Shown here piece after piece: positions 24,001-33,022 of a DNA stretch of 64,000 nt. The notes under the pieces were generated by a model. It ran no database searches, was not told the DNA's origin, and saw only the letters and a program-made list of their open reading frames with translations. Both the position numbers and the translations under genes were made by a program. Position 1 is the stretch's first letter; every line of letters starts with the position of its first letter. The DNA comes from an uncultured Mediterranea sp. (GTDB taxonomy: Bacteria; Bacteroidota; Bacteroidia; Bacteroidales; Bacteroidaceae): positions 157,363-221,362 of the forward strand of contig CALZEQ010000001.1 in the NCBI GenBank assembly GCA_945641355.1. The letters are read 5' to 3'.

Positions 24001-25482
24001 ATGAAAGAAAGGATTTGTACAATGGATGATTCAAAATTGGATATAAAAGCATTTCTGGATAAGGATGAACAGAAGGACTTGCTGCGGTTTCTGACTGCAG
24101 GTTCGGTGGACGATGGGAAGTCTACACTGATAGGACGCCTGTTGTTCGACAGTAAGAAGATATATGAAGACCAGCTGGATGCATTGGAACGGGACAGCAA
24201 GCGCATGGGGAATGCCGGCGAGCACATTGACTACGCATTGCTGCTGGACGGATTGAAGGCGGAGCGCGAGCAGGGTATCACCATTGATGTGGCTTACCGC
24301 TACTTCTCGACGAACAACCGCAAGTTTATCATCGCAGATACTCCGGGGCATGAACAGTATACACGAAACATGATTACCGGCGGTTCCACCGCAAACCTTG
24401 CCGTCATACTGGTGGATGCCCGTACGGGAGTCATCACGCAGACCCGCCGTCATACATTCCTGGTTTCGCTGCTGGGAATCAAGCATGTGGTACTGGCTGT
24501 GAACAAGATGGATCTGGTGGATTTCTCTGAAGAACGTTTCAGCGACATCGTGTCGGCATACAAGGAGTTTATCACTCCGCTGGACATTCCTGACGTGCAG
24601 TGCATACCATTGTCGGCACTGGATGGCGACAATGTAGTGGAAAAGTCTGTGCGGACACCTTGGTATGCAGGACCCTCGTTGCTCGATTTCCTGGAAAATG
24701 TACCCATCAGCAACGACCATAACCTGTCCGATTTCCGCTTTCCCGTGCAGTATGTGTTGCGACCCAATCTCGACTTCAGAGGCTTCTGTGGAAAGGTGGC
24801 CTCGGGCACTGTCCGCAAAGGAGACGAGGTGCTGGCACTTCCTTCCGGAAAACGGTCTCGCGTCAAGTGCATCGTGACCTATGACGGCGAATTGGAGGAG
24901 GCTTTCCCGCCCCAATCCATCACGCTTACACTGGAGGATGAGATAGATGTGTCGCGCGGAGAGATGCTGGTTCATCCGGATAATATGCCCTTGGTCGGGC
25001 GCGTGCTGGATGCCATGCTGGTGTGGATGGATGAGGAGCCGATGGATATGGACAAATCCTTTTTCATCAAGCAGACTACCAATCTGAGCCGTGTCCGCAT
25101 AGATGACATTAAGTACAAGGTGGATGTGAACACGATGGAGCATCTCTCTGAACAGAACGGACGTCTGACTATAGAAACGCTGCCGATGACACTTAACCAG
25201 ATAGGAAGGGTGGTACTGACGACGGCAAAAGAGCAGTTCTTTGATCCTTATCGGACGAACAAGGCCACTGGATCCTTTATCCTGATTGATCCCATCAGCA
25301 ACAATACCTGTGCCGTGGGGATGATTATCGGCCGACTGGACGAGAAGGAACTGCATCTGGCATCGGATCTGCCGGTGATAGATTTGTCTCGTTTGGACAT
25401 CTCGCCAGAATACTACCCGGCTATTGAAAAGGCTTTCAAGGAACTGGAACGACAAGGTATCGCTGTCCACCTCAAAAAGTGA
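24001..25482 (+). CDS. cysN: Sulfate adenylyltransferase subunit 1, GTPase (CysN)
   Basis: CysN (493 aa) is the EF-Tu-like GTPase subunit of ATP sulfurylase. Seen are G1 [10 protein letters not shown] near residues 33-42, the [11 protein letters not shown] switch region, G3 DTPGHEQY near 113-120, G4 NKMD near 168-171 and two beta-barrel domains behind. There is no CysC fusion. The ATG at 24001 leaves no gap after cysD; ATG 24022 is an alternative. The sulfotransferase begins 38 nt downstream. Confidence 0.97.
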   Translation: MKERICTMDDSKLDIKAFLDKDEQKDLLRFLTAGSVDDGKSTLIGRLLFDSKKIYEDQLDALERDSKRMGNAGEHIDYALLLDGLKAEREQGITIDVAYRYFSTNNRKFIIADTPGHEQYTRNMITGGSTANLAVILVDARTGVITQTRRHTFLVSLLGIKHVVLAVNKMDLVDFSEERFSDIVSAYKEFITPLDIPDVQCIPLSALDGDNVVEKSVRTPWYAGPSLLDFLENVPISNDHNLSDFRFPVQYVLRPNLDFRGFCGKVASGTVRKGDEVLALPSGKRSRVKCIVTYDGELEEAFPPQSITLTLEDEIDVSRGEMLVHPDNMPLVGRVLDAMLVWMDEEPMDMDKSFFIKQTTNLSRVRIDDIKYKVDVNTMEHLSEQNGRLTIETLPMTLNQIGRVVLTTAKEQFFDPYRTNKATGSFILIDPISNNTCAVGMIIGRLDEKELHLASDLPVIDLSRLDISPEYYPAIEKAFKELERQGIAVHLKK

Positions 25483-25520
25483 GGTGACAGATAGTGTGAC
25501 AATGAATAGTTTATATTAAA

Positions 25521-26627
25521 ATGGGACTTTTGGAATTCAATAAGCTGCCTATCAATACGTTGGTAGGAGCAGACTGGAAGACGTTCAAGGCCGTTACGGC
25601 CGGACGCGAGGTGGATGCTGCGTATCGAGGCAAGTACCGGCTGACAAAGGCCGTGTGTCGGTTACTCTCCCTGCTGGCTCCATTGCAAGACCGGCGTTAC
25701 GACAAATTGCTGGCTGACAAGCCGCTGGAACATGACCCCGTATTTATCTTGGGGCATTGGCGCAGTGGTACTACCTTCATGCACAATGTCTTTTCATGCG
25801 ACCGCCATTTTGGCTACAATACCACGTATCAGACCGTTTTCCCCCATCTGATGATGTGGGGACAACCTTTCTTTAAGAAAAATATGAGCTGGCTGATGCC
25901 GGACAAACGGCCTACGGACAACATGGAGTTGGCTGTAGACTTGCCGCAAGAGGAAGAGTTTGCGCTGACTAATATGATGCCATACACCTACTACAACTTT
26001 TGGTTCCTTCCCCGGCATCAACAGGAGTATGCAGACAAGTACCTGCTATTCAATAATCTGACACCGCAGGAATTGAAAACGTTTGAGGAGACTTTCGTGA
26101 AACTGATAAAAATTTCGCTTTGGAATACGCACGGAACCCAGTTTCTGAGTAAGAATCCGCCTCATACCGGACGGGTGAAAGAGCTGGTGAAGATGTTTCC
26201 TCAGGCTAAGTTTATCTATCTGATACGCAACCCTTATACGGTGTTTGAAAGCACCCGCAGTTTTTTTACGAATACCATCCAGCCGCTGAAGCTGCAGGAT
26301 ATTACTCCCGAAGAGTTGGAAACGAACATTCTCTCTATCTATACCAAGTTGTATCAGAAGTACGAGGCGGACAAGGGGTGTATCCCTCAGGGACATCTGA
26401 TAGAGGTGAAGTTCGAGGATTTTGAGGCCGATGCATTGGGGATGACGGAGCATATCTATCAGGCACTCTCCATACCGGGGTTTGCAGAAGCGCGCCCGGC
26501 TATCGAGAACTATGTGGGTGGAAAGAAGGGATACAAGAAAAACCGTTACCAATATGATGAACGGACTGTGCAATTGGTGCAAAAGCATTGGGGATATGCG
26601 TTGGGGCAGTGGAACTATCAGCTTTGA
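25521..26627 (+). CDS. PAPS-dependent sulfotransferase
   Basis: The 368-aa enzyme has the PAPS-binding signatures of the sulfotransferase superfamily (Sulfotransf_3-like): the 5'-phosphosulfate loop GHWRSGTTFMHN near residues 79-90 and the 3'-phosphate motif YLIRNPYTVFESTRSFF near 233-250, plus SKNPPHTGRV. It would move the sulfo group from PAPS to an acceptor hydroxyl in the cytoplasm. From memory, a Bacteroides thetaiotaomicron homologue in a similar sulfate-activation cluster sulfonates steroids such as cholesterol derivatives and bile acids, so a sterol-type acceptor is the leading guess. No signal peptide is present. Confidence 0.9.
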   Translation: MGLLEFNKLPINTLVGADWKTFKAVTAGREVDAAYRGKYRLTKAVCRLLSLLAPLQDRRYDKLLADKPLEHDPVFILGHWRSGTTFMHNVFSCDRHFGYNTTYQTVFPHLMMWGQPFFKKNMSWLMPDKRPTDNMELAVDLPQEEEFALTNMMPYTYYNFWFLPRHQQEYADKYLLFNNLTPQELKTFEETFVKLIKISLWNTHGTQFLSKNPPHTGRVKELVKMFPQAKFIYLIRNPYTVFESTRSFFTNTIQPLKLQDITPEELETNILSIYTKLYQKYEADKGCIPQGHLIEVKFEDFEADALGMTEHIYQALSIPGFAEARPAIENYVGGKKGYKKNRYQYDERTVQLVQKHWGYALGQWNYQL

Positions 26628-26640
26628 GACAATGGAGGAG

Positions 26641-27609
26641 ATGAAACGTATACGGATGTTGACGGCAATCGTTTGGGCCAGCTTGAGCCTGTGTCTGCCC
26701 CTATGGGCCCAACATCATACCGTGGAGCCAATCCCTTTCGGTGACATGAACCAGTGGGTAGACCGACAGATTAAGGAATCTGGTATTATAGGTGGGGCAA
26801 CCAAGCATGTGTATGCCATTGCCCCTACTGCTACCGTGACAGACAACAGTGCTTATCGCAACAGGGGTGGGTCGCCCTGGGCCTCGTCCAACGTAATGGC
26901 GCGTGTGATGGGAGTCACCAAGACGAACACCTCCGTCTTCCCCGAGAAAAGAGACAGTGGCTTCTGTGCCCGTCTGGATACCCGAATGGAGAGTGTCAAG
27001 GTTGCCGGGCTGCTGGACATCACAGTGTTGGCGGCCGGTTCCATCTTTTTGGGAGAGACACACGAGCCTATCAAGGGGACAAAGAATCCGCAGAAGATGA
27101 TCAATTCGGGTATCGCTTTTACAAAAAAACCGATTGCCGTACAGTTTGACTACAAGGTGAAGATGTCCGATCGGGAGAAAAGAATCCGGGCTACCGGTTT
27201 CGGTAAGATTGCCGATGTGGAGGGAAAGGACTTCCCCGCCGTGATTTTGCTACTGCAAAAACGGTGGGAAGATAGCAAAGGAAATATCTATGCCAAGCGG
27301 GTAGGTACCATGGTGGTACGCTATTATGCCTCGACAACGGATTGGCGGAACAAAGTGACCTATCCCATTCTGTATGGAGACATCACGGGAGACCCTGCTT
27401 ACAAGGCGCACATGATGCGTTTGCAGGTGGAGGAACGATACGCTGTGAACAGCAAGGGCAACAGCGTGCCCATTCACGAAGTGGCATGGGGAACGGCCGA
27501 TGATGAACCGACCCACCTCATCTTACAGTTCACTTCGAGCCACGGAGGAGCCTATGTCGGCTCGCCTGGAAATTCGCTGTGGGTGGATAATGTGAACTTG
27601 ATTTATTAA
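26641..27609 (+). CDS. Secreted PCMD-domain protein in the sulfonation operon
   Basis: About 322 aa with a signal peptide ending LWAQ. The rest looks like the PCMD family (putative carbohydrate metabolism domain), a beta-sandwich found on exported Bacteroides proteins: SPWASSNVMA, FCARLDTRMESVKV, GSIFLGET, and the closing SLWVDNVNLIY. Function is unknown. It follows the sulfotransferase by 13 nt and so belongs to the operon by position. The ORF track start at 26482 lies within the sulfotransferase and is not credible; ATG 26632, 26641 and 26656 are all possible. Confidence 0.7.
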   Translation: MKRIRMLTAIVWASLSLCLPLWAQHHTVEPIPFGDMNQWVDRQIKESGIIGGATKHVYAIAPTATVTDNSAYRNRGGSPWASSNVMARVMGVTKTNTSVFPEKRDSGFCARLDTRMESVKVAGLLDITVLAAGSIFLGETHEPIKGTKNPQKMINSGIAFTKKPIAVQFDYKVKMSDREKRIRATGFGKIADVEGKDFPAVILLLQKRWEDSKGNIYAKRVGTMVVRYYASTTDWRNKVTYPILYGDITGDPAYKAHMMRLQVEERYAVNSKGNSVPIHEVAWGTADDEPTHLILQFTSSHGGAYVGSPGNSLWVDNVNLIY

Positions 27610-27648
27610 TGTCTCCGCTATTATCAAGGCATTTTTTTATATAAAATC

Positions 27649-27679
27649 TTTGGAGTTATTAAAAAAGTGTCTATTTTTG
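27649..27679 (+). promoter_or_regulatory. Full Bacteroidetes promoter of the YjbH/OmpA module
   Basis: TTTG (27649-27652), 19 nt, TATTTTTG (27672-27679): a perfect consensus promoter. It rules out the GTG start at 27667 and points to the ATG at 27745, giving a leader of about 60 nt. Confidence 0.85.
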
Positions 27680-27744
27680 CAGCAAGTTTTGTGTCGTATA
27701 GGCACGCGAGAACTGTGGAAAAAAGGAGGTTAAGAAGCTTTAAC

Positions 27745-28974
27745 ATGGGAAAGTCCCTAACTACTAAAACAATAGCACGTTATGTGGCGTTCTTGCTTTA
27801 CTGCCTGTCTCCCGTAGGGGGATTTTGTCAGACGGGAGAACTTGTGACGGATGTATTGGTGGAAATGGGATTTGAAAATGTGCGGTGGACGGAAGATGAA
27901 ACCGAACGGGTTTATGTGTTGCAGAATTCAACTTATCGTCTGCAAGGCTTGGGAATCGGTAAAGCGGTGGATGTAATCCAGCGATGGGGCATGCCTCACG
28001 ATAAATCCTGTCGGGTGATTGTGCTTGACAACGGAGTCCCGCAGATTTCGCTCAGCTATCGGCGCACAGCGGAGGTCGATACGCTGTCACTCGTCCGACG
28101 CCAAGCATGGGATGCCAGTTATGAACTGGGAGGTGCTTGGAAGAAGGTGAAACGGGCGAAGACGAAAAATAGCTCTTTGTTTAAGGTTGATGTGCTGGTC
28201 TATCCTCAGTTGTCATTCAGAAACTTGATATTGACTCAAATCTACCAAGTGCTGTTTGACTTGAGCCCAGCTGTTGAGGTCTCTTTCTGGAGTGGTATGC
28301 GTCTGACGGCACAGTTGAAGGTGCCGGTGTATAACGATGGCTATGGGGACTACGAGGGGAAAATTCATCCGGGGCATCTGACGTTGTCGCAGAGTTTCCG
28401 TTTGCCTTATCAGCTGTTCGGAAAGGTGACAGTAGGCTGTTTTAGCGCAGACCGTTTCGGAGTGGACGTTGCACTTAGACATCCTTTTAAAGATGAACGC
28501 CTCTCTGCTATGGTACGTGTAGGGTATACGGGTACCGGCTTTTGGGATGGATTCCGATATCATTATGATACGGATATGACGCTGACATGGACGTTGGGTG
28601 CAGGTTTCTATTGGCCTCAGTATAACACTCAGTTCATATTGAAAGCCGAACAATACCTTAAAGAGGATAGGGGAGTGAAATTTGAAATGATGCGCCACTT
28701 TCGCTATTGTTCAATCGGATTTTATGCGATGAAGGCTAAAGAGGCAAAGGCAAACGGAGGGTTTCGTTTTCAGGTGGCTCTGCCGCCTTATCGATACAAA
28801 CGATATAAGAATCGTTGGCCACGGATTGATACGGCTCCTTCGATGGGTATTATATATAACGCGGGTAATGAACGTTACTATTATAAGGAATATAAGGCGG
28901 AGGCCTGCGATAATATAATCAAGGAGAATAGTTTTAATCCATATTTTATTAAGTCAGAATTGTTAAATTTTTAA
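27745..28974 (+). CDS. Middle and C-terminal half of a YjbH-type outer-membrane protein
   Basis: The 409-aa exported protein (signal peptide about 1-28, ending GFCQ) looks like the second half of E. coli YjbH (698 aa). It has a periplasmic segment (about 30-130, STYRLQGLGIGKAVDVIQRWG, RVIVLDNGVPQISLSYRR), then a beta-barrel portion with LTLSQSFRLPYQLFGKVTVGCF, HPFKDERLSAMVRVGY and closing barrel strands. YjbH is an outer-membrane partner of an exopolysaccharide operon in enterobacteria. The N-terminal barrel half is missing here and is found at 31163-31909. It is the first gene after the consensus promoter, 12 nt before the DUF3869 gene. An AAGGAGGT lies 14 nt before the ATG, unusually SD-like for this phylum. 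Confidence 0.65.
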   Translation: MGKSLTTKTIARYVAFLLYCLSPVGGFCQTGELVTDVLVEMGFENVRWTEDETERVYVLQNSTYRLQGLGIGKAVDVIQRWGMPHDKSCRVIVLDNGVPQISLSYRRTAEVDTLSLVRRQAWDASYELGGAWKKVKRAKTKNSSLFKVDVLVYPQLSFRNLILTQIYQVLFDLSPAVEVSFWSGMRLTAQLKVPVYNDGYGDYEGKIHPGHLTLSQSFRLPYQLFGKVTVGCFSADRFGVDVALRHPFKDERLSAMVRVGYTGTGFWDGFRYHYDTDMTLTWTLGAGFYWPQYNTQFILKAEQYLKEDRGVKFEMMRHFRYCSIGFYAMKAKEAKANGGFRFQVALPPYRYKRYKNRWPRIDTAPSMGIIYNAGNERYYYKEYKAEACDNIIKENSFNPYFIKSELLNF

Positions 28975-28986
28975 ATTATTATTGAG

Positions 28987-29880
28987 ATGAAAAAGATTAA
29001 ATTCTTGAACGGTTTGAAAGCTATGTTCGCTTTTGCCGTAGTTGCATTGACAGGATCTCTCTTCACCTCTTGCGAGAAAGAAGATGTGAATGCAACATTC
29101 CAGTCAAAACCCGCTGAAGCTGTTATCAATGTGGAGGTGCGTGAGTTCTTTACTCAGAGCGTGGTAACCAATGAGGCTACTATTACTTCAGACAAAGGTG
29201 CGGTTGAAAACGGCAAGCTGACTTTGACAGGTAACAAAGACCTGGCTGCTCAAACTGTCAACTTTACTGCTACCTATAAGGGTAATTCCGGTACGACCAG
29301 TGTTACCATTCCTGCACTGAAGGCTGGTACAGTAGCTGAATTTAAGGTGACAATTACTGTTGCTTACCAAGAGCCATCGGAAGACAAGACGCTGGTAATT
29401 GCAACGAAATTAGGTGATCCCGTAATCAAGACTTACAATTTGGGTGATCCCTCTCACAGTCATGCCGATGCCATGTGGATGGAAAACGCTAACGACTATA
29501 TCCTGAGACGTACGTTCACTTATACGAAACGTGACTATTCTAAGGTCATCAAGAACGAATTGGATAGCAGAGTAGATTTCGATTCTTCTGCATATACGTA
29601 TGACAATTCAGAGGATGTTTCTGTAGAGTTCAAGTTCTCTGCTTGGAGTCTCTATCGTGTCTATTATTTTGAGACATCGACTGATGAAATTATGAGCTTC
29701 TCTTATAAGGAAACAGGTGAAGACTTGGGTAAGGTGACCATTGAGAAAGTATATGGTTCTGGTGCTTATTCTGAGGAAACAGCTCTTCCGGGTCATTCTC
29801 ATGAATACGTTCCGGGTCACGGTCATGGTGAACATGGTTATGACGCAAATGCAGGTGGTGGTATCGTAGATCCCGCATAA
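28987..29880 (+). CDS. DUF3869-type lipoprotein with His-rich C-terminus
   Basis: The 297-aa protein has a lipobox ending LFTSC (Cys near residue 29), two beta-rich regions (about 35-130 and 140-260) and a C-terminal tail with many His and Gly (GHSHEYVPGHGHGEHGYD). It matches what I recall as DUF3869, which accompanies OmpA in Bacteroides. The tail could bind divalent metal; this is inference. It is co-transcribed with the YjbH half upstream and ompA 47 nt downstream. Confidence 0.7.
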   Translation: MKKIKFLNGLKAMFAFAVVALTGSLFTSCEKEDVNATFQSKPAEAVINVEVREFFTQSVVTNEATITSDKGAVENGKLTLTGNKDLAAQTVNFTATYKGNSGTTSVTIPALKAGTVAEFKVTITVAYQEPSEDKTLVIATKLGDPVIKTYNLGDPSHSHADAMWMENANDYILRRTFTYTKRDYSKVIKNELDSRVDFDSSAYTYDNSEDVSVEFKFSAWSLYRVYYFETSTDEIMSFSYKETGEDLGKVTIEKVYGSGAYSEETALPGHSHEYVPGHGHGEHGYDANAGGGIVDPA

Positions 29881-29927
29881 TGTGTGTGTTAACTGATTGA
29901 TTTGATAACTTAAAACTTAGAATAAAG

Positions 29928-31085
29928 ATGAAAGCAAAATTATTGTTCGCTGCTGCTTTGTTGGCTGGCGCTTCTGTGGCTGTAAACGCACAGGAAGCAA
30001 AGAACAAATATTATACAGAGAAGGCTTCTGACAACATCTTCATCGGCGTGGGTGTAGGTGGTATGTCTGTATTGAACGGTGGTATGAATACACCGACAAT
30101 GAATGTCAATCTGCAGATTGGTAAGTTGATTACTCCTACTTGGGGCGTTCGTGGTGTCATCAGTGGCTTGTGGCAGAGTCTGGATGATCAGGACAATGGC
30201 TACTTTGTTGAAGGTCAGTCTGAATATCATAAGTATTGCAAGCAGTTCGGTGAAATCAACTTGGATGCAATGCTGAATTTGACTACTTTGTTCGGTGGAT
30301 ACAATCCGGATCGCGTAGTAGACTTCTATCTGTTTGGAGGTCCTACAATGAACCTCTCCTCTGTTGGAACTCAGTTCACGGGTGAGTCTACTGCCAATTC
30401 TTATGTAGTGGAGGAAAACGATGACTTGAAGGCTCGTTTCGGAGCCACTGTAGGTCTGGGCTTGGGCTTCAATCTGAACAAACGTCTCGCTTTGAACGTA
30501 GAAGGTCGTCTGGGTGTGACTCCTTCTATTTTTGGTGATGTCAGCGATTGTCGCAAAGCTGAGGCCACAGCTCGTGTAAACGTAGGTCTGGCTTATACAT
30601 TCGGTGGCAAGAAGTTCGTTCGTGCTTCTAACATAGATGAAGATGCTATCAATGCTGAAATCAACCGTTACAGAAGCGAGCTGGCTAAAGCACAGGCTGA
30701 TTTGGCAGATTGCCGCAATTCATTGGCTAACAGAAAGCCGGAAGTGAAGGAAGTGACGAAGGAAATTGAAAGTGCAGGTCCGTTGGCTGTATTCTTCCGC
30801 ATCGGTAGTGCCCGTTTGGACGACTATGGCAAGGTTAACATCCAGTTGATTGCCAAGAAGATGAAGGCGAACTCTGACAAGAAGTACAAAGTGGCCGGTT
30901 ATTGCGACAAGGCTACTGGTAGCGCTTCATTCAACCAGAAGCTTTCTGAAAAACGTGCTCAGGTAGTTTACGATGCTTTGATTGCTGAAGGTGTTGACAA
31001 GAGCCAACTTGAATGCGTAGGCTTCGGTGGTACAGAGAACATGTTCGGCAAGAACTTCCTGAACCGCGTGGTTATTGTAGAATAA
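29928..31085 (+). CDS. OmpA-family outer-membrane protein
   Basis: The 385-aa protein has a signal peptide (ending VNAQ, residue 22) and an N-terminal eight-strand-type barrel (about 30-230). A helical linker (about 240-275, NAEINRYRSELAKAQADLADCR) follows, then a C-terminal OmpA-like peptidoglycan-binding domain (about 280-385, AVFFRIGSARLDDYGKVNI, AGYCDKATGSASFNQKLSEKRAQVVY). It tethers the outer membrane to the wall. Codons are strongly biased (CGT, CTG, GGT, AAC), as in highly expressed genes, consistent with the abundant Bacteroides OmpA. A strong terminator follows the stop. Confidence 0.92.
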   Translation: MKAKLLFAAALLAGASVAVNAQEAKNKYYTEKASDNIFIGVGVGGMSVLNGGMNTPTMNVNLQIGKLITPTWGVRGVISGLWQSLDDQDNGYFVEGQSEYHKYCKQFGEINLDAMLNLTTLFGGYNPDRVVDFYLFGGPTMNLSSVGTQFTGESTANSYVVEENDDLKARFGATVGLGLGFNLNKRLALNVEGRLGVTPSIFGDVSDCRKAEATARVNVGLAYTFGGKKFVRASNIDEDAINAEINRYRSELAKAQADLADCRNSLANRKPEVKEVTKEIESAGPLAVFFRIGSARLDDYGKVNIQLIAKKMKANSDKKYKVAGYCDKATGSASFNQKLSEKRAQVVYDALIAEGVDKSQLECVGFGGTENMFGKNFLNRVVIVE

Positions 31086-31114
31086 TAGAGAACTATTTGA
31101 AATAGTTTGATTGG

Positions 31115-31148
31115 GAAGAGGGTGCGTCATAACACCCTCTTCTTTTTT
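31115..31148 (+). terminator. Intrinsic terminator after ompA
   Basis: GAAGAGGGTG / CACCCTCTTC, a perfect 10-bp stem with an 8-nt loop, then TTTTTT. It ends 14 nt before the ATG of the YjbH N-half gene, which has no obvious promoter of its own. Confidence 0.9.
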
Positions 31149-31162
31149 CCCGATGAATCTTT

Positions 31163-31909
31163 ATGCGAAATAAGCAACTTCTGATAGCCATCTTTTGTCT
31201 GGTCTCGTCGTATGCAGGGTATGCACAGCTGACTTATGGTACGACCGGCTTGCTTCATGCACCTTCTGCTGAGATGCAGCGTGACAAGACTGTGCTGATA
31301 GGTGGCAATTTTCTGCATAAAGAACTTACTCCTCCTACATGGTATTATAACACTTATAACTATTACCTCAATGTTACCATCCTTCCGTGGATGGAAGTCG
31401 CATATACTTGTACGCTATTCAAGGCGGAGGCTTTGGGCTTGGGTCCCTATGGCTATTCTGGCTTTACCAATCAGGATCGATACTTTTCGCTTCGTCTCCG
31501 TCTTTTAAAGGAAGGCCAGTTCTGGAGGTATATGCCCGCAGTGGTGGTTGGAACGTCAGACCCCTTTACATCCAGCAATACACAGGTGGCACCTACTGAG
31601 GGTAACGGCTATTTCTGTCGTTTCTTTCTGGCAGCAACCAAACATCTCTCTTTGGGTTCGGAAGAGGTTGGCGTTCATCTCTCATATCTCTATAATAACA
31701 GAACTGAATATAAACTGAACGGTGTTGCTGCGGGTATCACCTACCATCCCTCTTTCCATCCCTCATTGCGCCTGATTGCCGAATATGATTCTAAAGATAT
31801 CTCGTTCGGGGCCACTTATTTATTGCTTAATCATTTGCAATTTCAGATAGAGATGCAGCAGATGCGCTATTTCTCAGGTGGCATCGCCTTTAAAATCCAT
31901 CTTCGATAA
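31163..31909 (+). CDS. N-terminal half of a YjbH-type outer-membrane protein
   Basis: The 248-aa exported protein (signal peptide ending GYAQ, about residue 21) matches the first third of E. coli YjbH. It has LTYGTTGLLHAPSAEM (compare the FGGVGLLQTPTARM region), NYYLNVTILPWMEVAYTCT, FSLRLRLLKEGQFW, PAVVVGTSDPF and alternating barrel strands to a final FSGGIAFKIHLR. It stops where YjbH would continue into the periplasmic segment that is instead encoded at 27745-28974. It lies just past the ompA terminator, so expression probably depends on read-through. Its function is unknown and it may be an OM partner of OmpA or of an exported glycan. Confidence 0.7.
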   Translation: MRNKQLLIAIFCLVSSYAGYAQLTYGTTGLLHAPSAEMQRDKTVLIGGNFLHKELTPPTWYYNTYNYYLNVTILPWMEVAYTCTLFKAEALGLGPYGYSGFTNQDRYFSLRLRLLKEGQFWRYMPAVVVGTSDPFTSSNTQVAPTEGNGYFCRFFLAATKHLSLGSEEVGVHLSYLYNNRTEYKLNGVAAGITYHPSFHPSLRLIAEYDSKDISFGATYLLLNHLQFQIEMQQMRYFSGGIAFKIHLR

Positions 31910-31983
31910 GCTGAATATCTCATCAAAAGATGTGATTTTCGTTATTATATGTTTATTCATGCCGCTGCAATTCAAATAAATCG

Positions 31984-31991
31984 TAACTTTG
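31984..31991 (+). promoter_or_regulatory. -7 element for ruvX
   Basis: TAACTTTG matches TAnnTTTG and lies only 9 nt before the ATG at 32001, implying a very short or absent leader. No -33 match is visible. Confidence 0.45.
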
Positions 31992-32000
31992 TGACTTGTT

Positions 32001-32417
32001 ATGAGTAGAATAATAGCCATAGACTACGGAAGAAAGCGTACAGGAATTGCGGTAAGTGACACTTTGCAGATGATTGCCAATGGATTGACCACAGTGCCTA
32101 CCCATACGTTGCTCGATTTTCTACTGGGTTACGTGGAACGTGAACCGGTAGAACGTATTTTGGTAGGGCTTCCCAAACAGATGAACAATGAGGCTTCAGA
32201 AAGTATGAAGTATATCGAACCCTTTGTCCGTTCATTGAAGAAAAAGTTGCCTCATATTGCAGTAGAGTATGTGGATGAACGTTTTACCTCAGTCTTGGCT
32301 CATCGCACCATGTTAGAGGCAGGTTTGAAAAAGAAGGCGCGCCAAAACAAGGAACTGGTGGATGAAATCAGTGCTACTATTATCCTACAAACCTATTTGG
32401 AAAGTAATCGTTTATAG
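32001..32417 (+). CDS. ruvX: RuvX/YqgF pre-16S rRNA nuclease
   Basis: YqgF/RuvX (138 aa) is an RNase H-fold nuclease needed for 16S rRNA 5' end maturation and once called a Holliday junction resolvase. Motifs are [17 protein letters not shown] near residues 4-20, VGLP near 53-56 and the acidic YVDERFTS and [11 protein letters not shown]. Length is typical. It starts the run ruvX-def-TPR. Confidence 0.93.
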   Translation: MSRIIAIDYGRKRTGIAVSDTLQMIANGLTTVPTHTLLDFLLGYVEREPVERILVGLPKQMNNEASESMKYIEPFVRSLKKKLPHIAVEYVDERFTSVLAHRTMLEAGLKKKARQNKELVDEISATIILQTYLESNRL

Positions 32418-32437
32418 TATTAATACAGAATTTGAAG

Positions 32438-32995
32438 ATGATTTTACCGATTTACGTGTACGGGCAACCCGTACTGAGACAAGTGGCAGAGGATATCACT
32501 CCAGATTATCCCAACCTGAAAGAACTGATTCAAGATATGTTTGAGACCATGGATCGCGCTGAAGGTGTGGGGCTGGCAGCTCCGCAGATAGGTCTGCCTA
32601 TCCGTGTCGTTGTAATTGACTTGGACGTGCTGTCCGAAGACATGCCTGAATATAAAGGTTTTCGCAAAACATATATTAATGCCCACATTCTGGAGGTGAC
32701 CGGTGAGGAAGTCTCTATGGAAGAGGGCTGCTTAAGTCTGCCAGGCATTCATGAGTCAGTGAAGAGAGGAAATAAAATACGAGTGAAGTATTGGGACGAG
32801 GAACTGGTTGAACACGAGGAGGTGGTTGAAGGCTATTTGGCACGTGTGATGCAGCACGAGTTCGACCATCTGGAAGGTAAGATGTTTATCGACCATCTTT
32901 CTGCGTTGCGAAAGCAGATGATCAAGGGCAAGCTGAATGCAATGCTTAAGGGGAAAGCTCATTGCAATTATAAGGTGAAAACCGTAAGGAAATAG
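32438..32995 (+). CDS. def: Peptide deformylase
   Basis: Def (185 aa) removes the formyl group from new proteins using Fe2+. All three motifs are present: [10 protein letters not shown] near 43-52, EEGCLSLPG near 97-105 (metal Cys) and [12 protein letters not shown] near 143-154 (metal His pair and catalytic Glu). The true start is ATG 32438; the ORF track's TTG at 32432 only adds two residues. 20 nt separate it from ruvX. Confidence 0.97.
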   Translation: MILPIYVYGQPVLRQVAEDITPDYPNLKELIQDMFETMDRAEGVGLAAPQIGLPIRVVVIDLDVLSEDMPEYKGFRKTYINAHILEVTGEEVSMEEGCLSLPGIHESVKRGNKIRVKYWDEELVEHEEVVEGYLARVMQHEFDHLEGKMFIDHLSALRKQMIKGKLNAMLKGKAHCNYKVKTVRK

Positions 32996-33022
32996 TTTCT
33001 AATCAGATAACATAAAGGACGG

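Noticed and set aside
24031-25470. 479-aa minus-strand ORF across cysN
   Set aside because: Fully inside a well-supported GTPase gene in antisense frame, with no domain features.
20041-25482. Assimilatory sulfate reduction to cysteine
   Set aside because: No PAPS reductase or sulfite reductase is encoded, and a sulfotransferase directly follows cysN, so PAPS use for sulfonation fits better.
26482-26640. Extended start of the PCMD gene
   Set aside because: This stretch lies inside the sulfotransferase coding sequence in another frame and would place about 50 polar residues before the signal peptide.
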